Source: Tsuneonella sp. CC-YZS046
Lineage (GTDB): Bacteria; Pseudomonadota; Alphaproteobacteria; Sphingomonadales; Sphingomonadaceae
Assembly (NCBI RefSeq): GCF_035581365.1
Contig: NZ_CP141590.1
Coordinates: 930,001-994,000, forward strand
Reading direction: 5' to 3'
DNA length: 64,000 nt
Part shown: piece by piece, positions 17,990 to 27,661 of the stretch
Position numbering within the stretch: the first letter of the stretch is position 1
How the letters are laid out: each line of letters opens with the position of its first letter
Notes under the pieces: generated by a model
What the model was told of the DNA's origin: nothing
Seen by the model: the letters and a program-made list of their open reading frames with translations, nothing else
Databases searched by the model: none
Position numbers and translations under genes: made by a program

Positions 17990-18961
17990 GTGATCCGCCG
18001 CGGCTGGCTGTTTGCGCTGGCGGCGCTTCTCGGATTGGCTCTTGCCGCGGGCGGCTTCGCCTGGGGCTGGTATGGCGCGGGTTCTCTCCGGCAGGAGAAG
18101 GCTTTCGTCGTCCGTTCCGGTTCCTCTCTCGCCAATGTCGCGCAGCAGCTGGAAGAGCAGGGCGCGATAGGATCGGCCAAGGCATTCCTGCTTCGCGCGC
18201 GGTTTCTCGGATCGAACGATCCGATCAAAGCCGGCGAATTCCTCTTGCCTGCCGGGGCCAGTCCGGCGCGTATCCTGTCCATTCTGCAGGGCAATGAAGT
18301 GATCCGCCGCTTCGTCACCATTCCCGAAGGCATGCCTTCGATCATGGTGCATGAGCGGCTGATGGCCGAACCGCTCCTGACCGGGGATGTGCCGATGCCG
18401 ACCGAGGGTTCCGTCCTGCCCGAAAGCTACGACTTCGAGCGGGGCGAGCCGCGCGCTGCCGTATTGGCGCGGATGCAGGCCGCGATGCAACGCACCCTGG
18501 CGGAATTATGGGCCAAACGCGCGCCCGGGCTGGTGGTGAAGACTCCGCAGGAAGCGCTGACCCTCGCCTCCATCGTGGAAAAGGAAACCGGCAAGCCTTC
18601 CGAACGCCGCATGGTGGCCGGGCTGTATTCCAACCGCCTGAAGCAGGGGATGCTGCTGCAAGCCGATCCGACGATCATCTATCCCATCACCAGGGGCAAG
18701 CCGTTGGGGCGGCGCATCCGCCAATCGGAAATCGCCGCGATCAACGATTACAACACCTACAGCATGGTTGGGCTGCCGAAGGGGCCGATCACCAACCCCG
18801 GGCGTGAATCGATCGCGGCGGTGCTCAATCCCGCCAAGACGGACGCGCTCTACATGGTGGCCGACGGCACCGGCGGCCATGTTTTCGCGAACACTCTGGA
18901 GCAGCACAATGCCAATGTGGAGAAGTGGTTCGCAATCCGGCGTGCGCGCGGTGAAATGTAG
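17990..18961 (+). CDS. mltG: endolytic murein transglycosylase MltG
   Basis: Inner-membrane lytic transglycosylase that cleaves nascent glycan strands and probably sets their length. GTG start, then a single N-terminal membrane anchor (about 6-28), a LysM-like segment (about 38-105) and the YceG domain. The catalytic glutamate is E197 in ASIVEKETG, with GLYSNRL and LQADPT motifs downstream. 323 residues, family-typical. Ten bases after fabF, so co-transcribed with it; the fabF-mltG link is widespread in proteobacteria. Confidence 0.95.
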   Translation: MIRRGWLFALAALLGLALAAGGFAWGWYGAGSLRQEKAFVVRSGSSLANVAQQLEEQGAIGSAKAFLLRARFLGSNDPIKAGEFLLPAGASPARILSILQGNEVIRRFVTIPEGMPSIMVHERLMAEPLLTGDVPMPTEGSVLPESYDFERGEPRAAVLARMQAAMQRTLAELWAKRAPGLVVKTPQEALTLASIVEKETGKPSERRMVAGLYSNRLKQGMLLQADPTIIYPITRGKPLGRRIRQSEIAAINDYNTYSMVGLPKGPITNPGRESIAAVLNPAKTDALYMVADGTGGHVFANTLEQHNANVEKWFAIRRARGEM

Positions 18962-19057
18962 CGGTTGGATGACCGGGCAGTGCGGCTTGCGCCACTGATC
19001 CCTCCAGCGGTACGCGGGTGTTTGTCAAAATTGGCGTTCCAGAGGCCGAAAGGGCGG

Positions 19058-19086
19058 TTGACCGAGCCTCGCGCTCGCCCTAAGAG
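19058..19086 (+). promoter_or_regulatory. promoter candidate for tRNA-Met
   Basis: TTGACC at 19058-19063, a 17-base spacer and TAAGAG at 19081-19086 lie 57 bases upstream of the tRNA in an otherwise featureless 181-base gap. The -10 matches only three of six bases, so this is tentative. Confidence 0.35.
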
Positions 19087-19142
19087 CGCCGCCTGCCGGG
19101 GCCTTTCAGGCGCCGCAGCCTCGATCAGGCGCAGTCTTGTGG

Positions 19143-19219
19143 GGCGGAGTAGCTCAGGTGGTTAGAGCAGCGGAATCATAATCCGCGTGTCGGGGGTTCG
19201 AGTCCCTCCTCCGCTACCA
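19143..19219 (+). tRNA. tRNA-Met (CAT), elongator type, CCA encoded
   Basis: A 77-base cloverleaf. Acceptor GGCGGAG (19143-19149) pairs with CTCCGCT (19209-19215) with one terminal G-U, discriminator A and encoded CCA end at 19219. The anticodon stem GCGGA/TCCGC holds loop ATCATAA, giving anticodon CAT. The absence of the initiator GGG/CCC anticodon stem and of a C1-A72 mismatch makes it the elongator Met tRNA; a lysidine-modified tRNA-Ile(CAT) is a less likely alternative. Its 3' end is immediately followed by an integrase-like remnant, marking it as a past attachment site. Confidence 0.95.
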
Positions 19220-19235
19220 ACGGAACAGTACCCTT

Positions 19236-19394
19236 TTTAGTGGGGGTGTTGCCCCGACCGAGATCGAGCATTGCGGACAGGCGGCCTTCAATCTCGATCG
19301 ACATTCCAGGCGCGTCGGATCTTGGCGTCAGAATGATCCGCTCGACCATGGTCCGCAACGCCTCGCGCGCTTCCTGGCCTTCCCCGATTGCCGC
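19236..19394 (-). pseudogene. C-terminal remnant of a serine site-specific recombinase
   Basis: An in-frame stretch of about 50 residues reads EAREALRTMVERIILTP followed by MSIEIEGRLSAMLDLG. This resembles the extreme C-terminus of large serine recombinases/resolvases of phage and integrative elements, where a REALR-x2-(V/I)E-x-(I/V)xLTP segment precedes a short beta hairpin and an LA/ML-x-LA helix. Nothing of the catalytic or zinc-ribbon domains is left: an SDR gene ends seven bases away at 19402. On the other side the frame runs into the antisense of tRNA-Met, so the element probably used this tRNA as its attachment site and was later deleted. Family call is by eye. Confidence 0.55.
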
Positions 19395-19401
19395 CGGTCG
19401 C

Positions 19402-20169
19402 CTAGAAATAGAGCGCGGGCTGTCCGTTCGATGCCGCCAGCCCGCCATCGACCGGCATGTTCACCCCATGCACGAAGCTCGCGTCCTCGCTTGCCAGGAA
19501 TGCGATGACCGCCGCGACCTCGCTTGGCTGGCCAATGCGGCCGAAGGGAATCCGCTCCTCGAATTTCCCGAGCAGTTCGGCGCTGGCCTTGACCCCGGCC
19601 GCCATCGGCGTGTCGATCAGGCTCGGGCAGACGGAATTGATGCGGATGCCGCTGCGCCCGTAATCGAGGGCGACCGAGCGCGTGAAATTCACCACGGCGC
19701 CCTTCGCCGTATCGTAGGCCGCCGCATTCCAGTCCGCCCCCAGCCCCGATGCGGATGCGACATTGACGATCGATCCGCCGGTCCTGATGAGATGCGGGAT
19801 AGCCGCGCGCGTCGCAAAGAAGACGCCGTCCAGATTGACCGCCATGACCTGACGCCATTCATCCGTCGTAACGTCCGCTGCGGGGCCGGGCAGGAAGATG
19901 GCCGCATTGTTCACCAGCACATCCAGGCGGCCGAATTGCGCCGTTACCCCGTGGATCAGCTCATCGACCGCGCTCTCTTCGGCAACATCGGCGGGATGCA
20001 GGACAATCTGCGTTTTGGGTAGGCCCGAGGCCGCGTTTTCCAGATTCTGAAGAGTTCGGCCGACAAGCACGACTTTCGCGCCTTCATCGACGAAGCGCCG
20101 GACCGTGGCCGCGCCGATCCCGGTGCCCGCCCCGGTTACGATCACGATCTTACCGGAAAATCTGGTCAT
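19402..20169 (-). CDS. SDR family oxidoreductase
   Basis: 255-residue classical short-chain dehydrogenase. TGAGTGIG at 12-19, NNAA at 87-90, catalytic S139, Y152 and K156 all present. V36-G37-R38 after the second strand (VLVGRT) suggests NADP(H). Substrate unknown. It ends right beside the recombinase remnant next to tRNA-Met, so it may be cargo left from a deleted element or native flank; its composition looks like its neighbours. Confidence 0.9.
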   Translation of the reverse strand: MTRFSGKIVIVTGAGTGIGAATVRRFVDEGAKVVLVGRTLQNLENAASGLPKTQIVLHPADVAEESAVDELIHGVTAQFGRLDVLVNNAAIFLPGPAADVTTDEWRQVMAVNLDGVFFATRAAIPHLIRTGGSIVNVASASGLGADWNAAAYDTAKGAVVNFTRSVALDYGRSGIRINSVCPSLIDTPMAAGVKASAELLGKFEERIPFGRIGQPSEVAAVIAFLASEDASFVHGVNMPVDGGLAASNGQPALYF

Positions 20170-20334
20170 CCAACTTCCTCGTTCCTCTTGTTCAGATCGC
20201 TGAAAGTTGGCCTGCCGTGGCCCTGCCAGTCAAGCGTCATGGTCATTTCATCAGACCATTAACCCTTTCCTGCTCGCAGAACAGACTTATCCCGGTTACA
20301 GCCTTGCCGATAATTTCGAGGAGAGGATAATCAT

Positions 20335-20667
20335 ATGGCTGCAGTTTCACCTTTGATCGTTGTTCTGGTTCTGCTTTCCGCGCTGGCTCAAGTCATCGGG
20401 CTGATGATCATGCCGGCCACCAAGGGGCTTACGCAACCTCTCCCGACCCTGGGTTTGGCTCTCTGCTTCGCAGTCGGGATCGGCCTTCTGGCGCGGATCA
20501 GCAATATGGGGGTCAATCTGGGGCTTCTCATTCCCTTCGTGGCGGCGCTCGTGCCGCTGGGGGCCGTCGCGGTCGGCATCTTCATGTATGGCGAGCCGGC
20601 GTCGATTGCGAAAATCGCCATTCTCGTGCTCGCCTGCGTGCTGATCGGGGTCGCCAATATCTTCTGA
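20335..20667 (+). CDS. SMR-like four-helix membrane protein lacking the coupling glutamate
   Basis: 110 residues with four hydrophobic segments at about 4-27, 32-52, 60-82 and 88-110, the size and layout of small multidrug resistance proteins, and a C-terminal GEPASIAKIAILVLACVLIGVANIF-like helix reminiscent of the SMR dimerisation helix. At the position of the essential membrane glutamate (E14 of EmrE) the segment reads ALAQVIGL, with Q19. Proton-coupled drug export by the EmrE mechanism is therefore doubtful. Good GAGGAGAGG site before the ATG. It could be a chaperone-like or lipid-related relative. Confidence 0.75.
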   Translation: MAAVSPLIVVLVLLSALAQVIGLMIMPATKGLTQPLPTLGLALCFAVGIGLLARISNMGVNLGLLIPFVAALVPLGAVAVGIFMYGEPASIAKIAILVLACVLIGVANIF

Positions 20668-20686
20668 GGTCGGGGGAGAGGGGGCC

Positions 20687-21559
20687 TCAGCCGACCGGCA
20701 CCACGTCCACGGCAACATTCATGTGCTGGGATGAATTGCCCACGAAAACCCCGTCGATCGGGGCGATGTCGGCATAGTCCCGGCCCATGGCCACGATAAT
20801 GTGGTCAGAGCCGACAAGGCAATTATTCGTGGGGTCGGCGCCGATCCAGCCCAGGCGCGGGCCGCACCAGACCTGCGCCCAGGCATGCATGGCATCGGCA
20901 CCCACCAGCCGGTCCTCGCCGGGCGGAGGTTCCGTGCGCAGGTAGCCGCTGACATAGCCTGCGGGAATGCCGTGAGATCGCAACGCGATAATCATGATGT
21001 GCGCGAAATCCTGACACACGCCTTCGCGTTTCCGGAATGCTTCGATGGGAGGGGTTTTGCTGTTGGTGATGCCGGGCCTGTAGGTGAACCCGGAATGGAT
21101 CGCCGCCGTCAGATCTCGAACGCCCGCGAGAATCGATCTGCCTTGCGGCAACAGCGGCGCGGCCCATTCCGCGATTTCGTCATGCAGGCGGGCTATGGGC
21201 GATCCAAACAGATAGGGCGCCGGCGCCAGCATGGTGAGATCGCGCGATTGCAAGGCGTCGCGGCGTATATCTTCGATTGTGCTGCTATCATCCGGGATCG
21301 GCCTTGCGGCGACCCTGACTTGGAATTCGCTTTCCAGTGAAAGTTCGCGCAGTGGTTCGGCAAAAATCAATCGGGTTGTATTGACGGGATAAGGCCCCAG
21401 CGTTTCCGTAATATTCGCGGGCAGGGGCAGGAAGCTCAACCGTTGCGAAAGCAGTTTCTGGCCCGCCCATGCCACGGGCCGGAGCCGCAGATTGAAACGG
21501 GCATGGATAACCGGCGGATCGTAGGCGATCAGCGAGCGGTGACTGACCTTGTAGATCAT
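20687..21559 (-). CDS. transglutaminase-like cysteine peptidase-fold protein
   Basis: 290 residues. An N-terminal beta-rich transglutaminase-N region (begins [15 protein letters not shown]) precedes the papain-like core with the catalytic triad C182 (EGVCQDFAH), H225 (DAMHAWAQV) and D242 (GADPTNN). No signal peptide, so cytoplasmic. Third gene of an ATGA-coupled operon with a circularly permuted ATP-grasp/alpha-E fusion and a DUF2126 protein. In the comparative-genomic model of such clusters (Iyer, Aravind and colleagues) the transglutaminase-fold protein hydrolyses or trims a peptide linkage made by the ATP-grasp enzyme; that role is prediction. Confidence 0.9.
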   Translation of the reverse strand: MIYKVSHRSLIAYDPPVIHARFNLRLRPVAWAGQKLLSQRLSFLPLPANITETLGPYPVNTTRLIFAEPLRELSLESEFQVRVAARPIPDDSSTIEDIRRDALQSRDLTMLAPAPYLFGSPIARLHDEIAEWAAPLLPQGRSILAGVRDLTAAIHSGFTYRPGITNSKTPPIEAFRKREGVCQDFAHIMIIALRSHGIPAGYVSGYLRTEPPPGEDRLVGADAMHAWAQVWCGPRLGWIGADPTNNCLVGSDHIIVAMGRDYADIAPIDGVFVGNSSQHMNVAVDVVPVG

Positions 21560-24063
21560 GCAAGAAAGGCCGTGTCGCCCGGAAGAGCGCCGGTTTCTTC
21601 CTGCAGGAAATAACGCCGCGATATGGCGTCGGACAACTCCGCAATGCGCGCGCCAATTCCCTGAAGGGCAATCTGATCGAGATTTTCCGCGGTGATGCCT
21701 TCCAGATTCCCGCGCAATTCGCGCACGAGACGCAATGGCAGCTCCATCATTCCATCATCCCGCAGGTTCGGCAGGGCGGCGAGGTGGTGGGCCAAGCGGG
21801 AAATCTGGAAAGCCAGCCCCCGGGGTTGAACCGGATCGAGCAGAACCATGTCGAGAACGGGGGCGATGAAGGGCATCGTCAGATAGCGGCTGCGATAGAG
21901 CGATTGCCCATCGACCAGCTCAAGCAATGCCGCGAGATCCTCGGCGCTGGCGCTGCCGGGGACCATGGTCGCAGACGCTTGCACGATCAGGCTGGCCCGC
22001 TCCAGCGAAATGCCCATATCGAGGAAACGCCATGCCGGGGTGCGGGCCATGCTGTCCGCCATCAGGCGGGCGAAAGCGGCAAAGCGTTCGATCGCGATGC
22101 CGGTGGCCGCCGATACGGAATCGGGATCATGCGCCTTGAAATCGGGCAGGGGGCGATGGATCACGCGCCAGGTATCGCGGCTGAGCCGGTCACGCAGCAG
22201 CAGGGCGATCTGCCGTGCAGTCTCGACAAGGGCGGCAACCGATCCGGGCTGGCGTTTTGCCGTGAGGGCGGTGATCGCGGTTTGCAGCGGGGGCAGGGAA
22301 GCACTTCCCGGCGGAACGGCGGACCATCGTTCCAGCAGGGCGGAAAGGCGGGCAGTGGCGGTGCCGGTATCGGTTTCCGCATGTTGGCCGCTGGCCGTAT
22401 CCAGCAAGGTGCGGATGGCAAGCGCGGTCTGATGGGCGCGCTCGCAATAGCGGCCCAGCCAGAAGAGATTGTCGGCCGACTGGCTCGGCAAGGCCCCATC
22501 CGCCCGGCGAACGGCAGGGGGGGCGAGGGCAGGCGGCACCACGGTTTGAGCGGAATAGCTGTCTTCCACGATGCAGACATCCGCCGACAGGTCGCCCAGT
22601 CCCATCAGCGAAGTCCGCAACTCGTCGCGATCTGACACTCGCCCGAACCCTCCCGCCAGGGCGACCCAGCGGCCTTCTCCGTCGCGGGCGAGGAAAGCGC
22701 GCAGCGTGAAGCTGCGCGGCTCCAGCCGGTCTTCCACAAGGCATGGGGTGGTGGACAGGTTCACGATTTCCTGCGCGGCATAATCCATCGGGCGGCGGTC
22801 GATGGCCTGGACCAGTTTGCTGCGCTGCTCGGGGGAAAGTTCCGACCCCGCGATCGAGCGGCCGCCGGGCAGCGCGGATACCGGGCCGCCGAATGCGGCG
22901 CTGACGATCAGCTTGCCCAGGTTGTCGAGAACATATTGCCTTTCCTCGGCCTGCCCGCACCACCAGGTCGCGACATTGGGCAGCTTGAGCGGTTCGCTCA
23001 GCACGCTTTTGCACAAGCGCGGCAGGAAGGCCGACATGGCGCGCGAATCGATCACTCCGGCTCCGGGCCAGTTGGCGATGGCGACGCCGCCTTCGGCGCA
23101 GGCCGATAGCAGATTGGGAACACCGATACGCGAGCGGGAATCGAAATGGAGAGGGTCTATATCGCGCGTGTTGATCCAGCGCCAAAGGGCGTCGATCCGC
23201 TTCAGCCCGGCGATGGTGCGGACGAACAGGCGACCGTCCCGCACCACCAGATCGCGCCCTTCCACCAGCGAGAAGCCGAGATGGCGCGCGAGATGCGCCT
23301 GTTCCGGGTAGCTCTGGTTGAACCGGCCCGGCGTGAGGAGGCCGATGCGCGGTTCGACGCGTGCGCAGGCGGCGGCAATGCCATGGCGCAGCGCCTCGAA
23401 GAAGTCGGCCTGCCGGCGCGTCCCGATCGAAGCGAGGAGATCGCCGGTCGCGCGCGCCATCGCCAGCCGGTTTTCCAGCGCGTAGCCGATACCCGTGGGC
23501 AACCGCACCCGGTCCGCCAGCACGCGCCATTCCCCGGTCGGGCCGCGGGCCAGATCCACCGCATAGACATTCAGGAAATATCCGCCGTTGGGCTTCATGC
23601 CGACCATGCGGCTGGCGAAGTTCGCGCTGCCGGTCACGATTGATGCGGGAAGCCGCCCATCGAACACCAATTGCTGCTCACCATAAATATCGGCGATCAC
23701 GGCTTCCAGCAGGTTGGCGCGCTGGACCAGCCCGGCCTCAAGCGAATGCCATTCCTGCGCGCCGATGATGATCGGCATCGGGGCGAGCGGCCATGGCCGT
23801 TCCTGCTCATCGCCGGTGACCCGGAAAGCCAGGCCCAGATCGTCGACGTGACGGTCGATATAAGCCTGTATCCTGCGCAGATCGCCCTGGCCCGCCTTGG
23901 CAAGCCCGGCCGCGAAGTCGCGCCAATGCTGCGCCACCGCTGGAGGCGCCGAATTGTAGATGTCGCCACTGCCCGGCGCAGCATCATAACAGGCGAGCGG
24001 ATCGGAACAGGGTTCCGGCCCCGGGAGTTCAGCCTTGGGGGCAGACAGGCCCGTGTCGCTCAT
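21556..24063 (-). CDS. circularly permuted ATP-grasp fused to alpha-E domain
   Basis: 835-residue two-domain protein. Residues about 25-490 are the circularly permuted ATP-grasp type 2 domain (COG2308/DUF404-DUF407): [53 protein letters not shown] and NVATWWCGQ are its typical blocks. From about 515 to the end is the all-helical alpha-E domain (COG2307/DUF403), opening with [14 protein letters not shown]. In many bacteria these are two separate neighbouring genes; here they are one. The ATP-grasp half is expected to form an amide bond via an acyl phosphate. Substrates are unknown. Overlaps both neighbours by four bases. Confidence 0.92.
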   Translation of the reverse strand: MSDTGLSAPKAELPGPEPCSDPLACYDAAPGSGDIYNSAPPAVAQHWRDFAAGLAKAGQGDLRRIQAYIDRHVDDLGLAFRVTGDEQERPWPLAPMPIIIGAQEWHSLEAGLVQRANLLEAVIADIYGEQQLVFDGRLPASIVTGSANFASRMVGMKPNGGYFLNVYAVDLARGPTGEWRVLADRVRLPTGIGYALENRLAMARATGDLLASIGTRRQADFFEALRHGIAAACARVEPRIGLLTPGRFNQSYPEQAHLARHLGFSLVEGRDLVVRDGRLFVRTIAGLKRIDALWRWINTRDIDPLHFDSRSRIGVPNLLSACAEGGVAIANWPGAGVIDSRAMSAFLPRLCKSVLSEPLKLPNVATWWCGQAEERQYVLDNLGKLIVSAAFGGPVSALPGGRSIAGSELSPEQRSKLVQAIDRRPMDYAAQEIVNLSTTPCLVEDRLEPRSFTLRAFLARDGEGRWVALAGGFGRVSDRDELRTSLMGLGDLSADVCIVEDSYSAQTVVPPALAPPAVRRADGALPSQSADNLFWLGRYCERAHQTALAIRTLLDTASGQHAETDTGTATARLSALLERWSAVPPGSASLPPLQTAITALTAKRQPGSVAALVETARQIALLLRDRLSRDTWRVIHRPLPDFKAHDPDSVSAATGIAIERFAAFARLMADSMARTPAWRFLDMGISLERASLIVQASATMVPGSASAEDLAALLELVDGQSLYRSRYLTMPFIAPVLDMVLLDPVQPRGLAFQISRLAHHLAALPNLRDDGMMELPLRLVRELRGNLEGITAENLDQIALQGIGARIAELSDAISRRYFLQEETGALPGDTAFLA

Positions 24064-27000
24064 CCCAGTCGCGCCGGGCGCCTCAGATCGAGTGTCATCG
24101 GAAATTCTCCCCCATGTTCTTCCGGCGGGATTTCCACCTTGCCCGGCGTATGCCCATGATCCTGGAAGCGGGCCTTGCGCCGCGCTTCGGCTTCATAGCT
24201 GTTTACCGGCACATCATCATAGGCCCGGCCGCCGGGATGCGCCACATGATAGACGCATCCGCCCAGCGAGCGGCCATTCCAGCTGTCGAATACATCGAAC
24301 GTCAGCGGAGTATCGGCTTTCAGCAAGGGATGCAGGCAACTGGGCGGCGCCCAGGCCTTGTAGCGCACGCCACCCACCGCCTCACCCGGCTTGCCTGTCG
24401 GATGCAGGGGCACGCGCCTGCCATTGCAGCCGATCACATGCCGTCCGGGCACAAGGCCGCTCGCCCGCACCTGCAGGCGCTCGGTCGAGCTGTCGACATA
24501 GCGCACCGTGCCGCCGATGGCGCCGGTTTCGCCGAGCACGTTCCATGGTTCCAGCGCATGGGAGATTTCCAGCACCACGCCGCCGGCCTCCACCGTGCCA
24601 TGGATCGGAAAGCGGAACTGCTTTTGCGCCTCGAACCACTGCGGGTCGAAATCATAGCCGGCGCGGCGCAGGTCAGAGAGAACCTCGAGGAAATCGGTCC
24701 AGGCGAAATGAGGCAGCAGGAACCGGTCGTGCAGGGCCGTGCCCCAGCGCACCAGCGACCCATCCTGCGGTTCACGCCAGAACCAGGCAGCCAAGGCGCG
24801 CAGCAGCAGTTGTTGCGCTACGCTCATCTTTGCATCCGGTGGCATCTCGAAACCGCGAAATTCGACCAGCCCGAGACGCCCGGTGGGTCCATCGGGGGAA
24901 TAAAGCTTGTCGATGCAGATTTCCGTGCGATGGGTGTTGCCGGTAACGTCTACCAGCAGATTGCGGAACAGCAGATCGACGATCCAGGGGAATTGCGGCG
25001 GCTGATCCGGGCTAGGCACCTGCGAAAGCGCCACTTCCAGCTCATACAGGCTGTCATGCCTTGCCTCGTCGATGCGAGGCGCCTGGCTGGTCGGCCCGAT
25101 GAACAGGCCCGAGAACAGGTAGCTCAATGAAGGGTGGCGCTGCCAATAGAGCACGAAGCTCTTGAGGAGGTCCGGGCGGCGGATGAACGGGCTTTCGGTA
25201 ACGCTCGCACCGCCCATTACAAGATGGTTGCCGCCGCCCGTGCCGACCGAGCGGCCATCGACCATGAATTTGTCGGCTGTCAGCCCGCATTCGCGCGCGG
25301 CGTCATAGAGTTGGGTGCTGATGTCGACCAGTTCGGCCCAGTTGCCGGCGGGGTGAATGTTGACTTCGATCACTCCGGGATCAGGCGTCACCTTCAATAC
25401 ATTCACCCGGGGATCGGGCGGCGGCGGATAGCCTTCGATCCGGACGGGAAGCGCCAGCCGCTCCGCTGTCGCTTCGATTTCCGTCACCAGCTCCAGGAAA
25501 TCCTCCATGGCTTCGACGGGCGGGATGAAGACGGACAGGTAACTGCCTTGCGGCTCCACCGTGAGAGCCGTGCGCACCGCGCCTTCCACGATTTCCTGTT
25601 CGACGATCTCCTGCTGCGCACCGTCAGGCCCCGCAACGCGTTCTGCCCGCTGGGCCGGCGCTTGCGCGGTTTCCCGCTCCCTGTCTTCCTGCGCCGCCAT
25701 CGGGCGCTGCTGGCGGAAATCGGCGAGCGGCTCGCGCGGATCGGTGGTGACGCGCGGATGGATATAGGGATAATCGGATTTCGGCACATGGGGCAGGGAG
25801 CCGAGCGGCAGGCGGTAGCCGAGCGAGGAATCTCCCGGCACCGCGAACAGCGCGCCGCGCCGCAAGGTCCATTGCTCGCTTTTCCAGCGTGGACCCTTGG
25901 CCGGTTCGGCCTGCCAGCGCTGGATCGGCAGGACATACCCGACCGGAGTGTTCAGCCCGCGCGAGAAAGTGCGCACGATCCGCGCGCGTTCCTCTGGATC
26001 GTCCAGCTTCGGATCGTCCGGGGTGACATTGAACGGCAATTCGCCTTCGCGCTTCACCCACTTTTCCGGATCTTCATACACCGGCCTGACGAAATCCTGT
26101 TCGACCCCAAGGCTTTGCGCGGTTTCCGCTATGAAATGGGCGGCATCTTCCGGGCCGAGCGGGCGAACGGGCCGGTCGTCGGGATCGGCGGCGATCAGGG
26201 CGGCATTGTTCCAGAGCGGCTTGCCGTCCTTGCGCCAATAGAGCGAAAAACCCCAACGCGGCAGGCTTTCGCCCGGATACCATTTGCCCTGGCCGTGGTG
26301 GAGCAGCGCGCCCGGGGCAAAGCGATCCCGCAGGTCGCGGATCAGCTTGTCGGCGAATTTGGCCTTGGTGGGGCCGACTGCTTCCCCGTTCCATTCCGGC
26401 GCTTCCGGGTCGCTGGCCGCGACGAAGGTCGGCTCTCCGCCCATGGTCAGCCGCATGTCCTGCGCCTGGAGATCGGCGTCGACCCTGTCGCCCAAGGCAA
26501 GCAGGGCCTCCCAGCGCTCGTCGGTGAAGGGCTTGGTGATCCGCACGGCCTCGCGCACGCGGTCCACCCGCATCTCGAAATGGAAATCGACCTCGGCCGG
26601 TTCGGCCACGCCGCTGATCGGCGCCGCGGAACGGTAATGCGGGGTTGCCGCCACCGGAATATGGCCTTCTCCCGCGAACAGGCCCGAGGTGGGATCGAGC
26701 CCGATCCAGCCCGCGCCGGGAACGTAGACTTCGGCCCACGCATGAAGATCGGTGAAATCGGCTTCCGGGCCTTTCGGCCCTTCCACCGGCTCCACATCGG
26801 CCTTCATCTGGATCAGATAGCCGGAAACGAAACGGGCCGCATAGCCCAGGCGGCGCAGCAGGTTGACCAGAAGCCAGCCGCTGTCCCGGCATGATCCCGT
26901 GCCGAGGCTGAGGGTTTCCTCCGGCGTCTGCACGCCGGGTTCCATCCGCACGACGTAGCCGATCCGCTGTTCCAGCGTCTGATTGATCGCCACCAGGAAA

Positions 27001-27425
27001 TCTATGGTTCGTCCGCGCCAGGGCGAAAATTCCGCCGCCAAAGCCTCGAACAGGGGCCCGGCAGGCGCGGCCTCGAAATAGGCGGACAGTTCCTCGCGCA
27101 GTTCCGCGTCGTAGCTGAAGGGAACTTCTTCGGCATTCTCCTCCACGAAGAAATCGAACGGATTTATCACCGTAAGGTCGGCGATCAGATCGACTTCGAT
27201 GGAGAAGTGATCCACCCGCTCCGGGAACACGATCCGCGCCAGCCAATTGCCATGCGGGTCCTGCTGCCAGTTCAGGAAATGGCCGGCCGGCTCGATCTTG
27301 AGGGAGTAATTGGGAATGGCCGTGCGTGTGTGGGGGGCGGGGCGCAGCCTGACCACCTGGGGGCCAAGCTGAACCGGCCTGTTATAGCGATAACGTGTGA
27401 GGTGATTCAGCGCCGCCCGTATCAT
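24060..27425 (-). CDS. transglutaminase domain plus DUF2126 protein
   Basis: About 1121 residues. The N-terminal part (to about 290) is a transglutaminase-like module with triad cysteine in [10 protein letters not shown] (near residue 178), histidine in [10 protein letters not shown] and aspartate in GLDPTSGLF. The remaining 800 or so residues are DUF2126, a family found almost only fused to or beside these proteins; [18 protein letters not shown] and [16 protein letters not shown] are recognisable blocks. First gene of the three-gene operon, translationally coupled to the ATP-grasp fusion by ATGA. Start set at [12 protein letters not shown] (27425) because transglutaminase-N homology begins there; the frame is open ten codons farther upstream through a perfect palindrome. 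Confidence 0.9.
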   Translation of the reverse strand: MIRAALNHLTRYRYNRPVQLGPQVVRLRPAPHTRTAIPNYSLKIEPAGHFLNWQQDPHGNWLARIVFPERVDHFSIEVDLIADLTVINPFDFFVEENAEEVPFSYDAELREELSAYFEAAPAGPLFEALAAEFSPWRGRTIDFLVAINQTLEQRIGYVVRMEPGVQTPEETLSLGTGSCRDSGWLLVNLLRRLGYAARFVSGYLIQMKADVEPVEGPKGPEADFTDLHAWAEVYVPGAGWIGLDPTSGLFAGEGHIPVAATPHYRSAAPISGVAEPAEVDFHFEMRVDRVREAVRITKPFTDERWEALLALGDRVDADLQAQDMRLTMGGEPTFVAASDPEAPEWNGEAVGPTKAKFADKLIRDLRDRFAPGALLHHGQGKWYPGESLPRWGFSLYWRKDGKPLWNNAALIAADPDDRPVRPLGPEDAAHFIAETAQSLGVEQDFVRPVYEDPEKWVKREGELPFNVTPDDPKLDDPEERARIVRTFSRGLNTPVGYVLPIQRWQAEPAKGPRWKSEQWTLRRGALFAVPGDSSLGYRLPLGSLPHVPKSDYPYIHPRVTTDPREPLADFRQQRPMAAQEDRERETAQAPAQRAERVAGPDGAQQEIVEQEIVEGAVRTALTVEPQGSYLSVFIPPVEAMEDFLELVTEIEATAERLALPVRIEGYPPPPDPRVNVLKVTPDPGVIEVNIHPAGNWAELVDISTQLYDAARECGLTADKFMVDGRSVGTGGGNHLVMGGASVTESPFIRRPDLLKSFVLYWQRHPSLSYLFSGLFIGPTSQAPRIDEARHDSLYELEVALSQVPSPDQPPQFPWIVDLLFRNLLVDVTGNTHRTEICIDKLYSPDGPTGRLGLVEFRGFEMPPDAKMSVAQQLLLRALAAWFWREPQDGSLVRWGTALHDRFLLPHFAWTDFLEVLSDLRRAGYDFDPQWFEAQKQFRFPIHGTVEAGGVVLEISHALEPWNVLGETGAIGGTVRYVDSSTERLQVRASGLVPGRHVIGCNGRRVPLHPTGKPGEAVGGVRYKAWAPPSCLHPLLKADTPLTFDVFDSWNGRSLGGCVYHVAHPGGRAYDDVPVNSYEAEARRKARFQDHGHTPGKVEIPPEEHGGEFPMTLDLRRPARLG

Positions 27426-27447
27426 GCGGGCATTAGACGCCTTTGAA

Positions 27448-27462
27448 TGTTGCATTGCAACA
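27448..27462. promoter_or_regulatory. perfect 15-bp palindrome upstream of peptide-ligase operon
   Basis: TGTTGCATTGCAACA is a perfect inverted repeat (seven bases each side of one central base) lying 23-37 bases before the ATG of the DUF2126 gene. Its size, symmetry and position suggest a repressor operator over the transcript start or leader. No sigma-70 -35/-10 pair is evident nearby. The cognate regulator is not adjacent. Chance occurrence is possible. Confidence 0.4.
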
Positions 27463-27661
27463 AAAAGACGCCCAATGCTGGCAGTCCGCCGAGGGAGCAG
27501 GAATTTTTCCGTATCCCTATGCTCCGCTGGCGCCCGGCCCGATGCCGGGATCGTGTCACCGTTTCATAACGGGCGTGAACTACCGTAACCGAGGGTCGGG
27601 CTTGCATAAGCCGATGCAGGCTCGGCTTGCGAATTGAACTTTGCGCTGGCAAGGAAGCCGC

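Noticed and set aside
19143-19219. Initiator tRNA-fMet
   Set aside because: The anticodon stem lacks the three G-C pairs of initiators and the first pair is G-U rather than a C-A mismatch.
19176-19235. C-terminal residues EEGLEPPTRGL of the recombinase-like frame
   Set aside because: This is simply the antisense translation of the tRNA-Met gene, a frequent false protein end, so the remnant was trimmed at about 19236.
24114-26894. Long plus-strand frames antisense to the DUF2126 and ATP-grasp genes
   Set aside because: High-GC shadow frames; the minus-strand genes show clear catalytic motifs and coupled overlaps.
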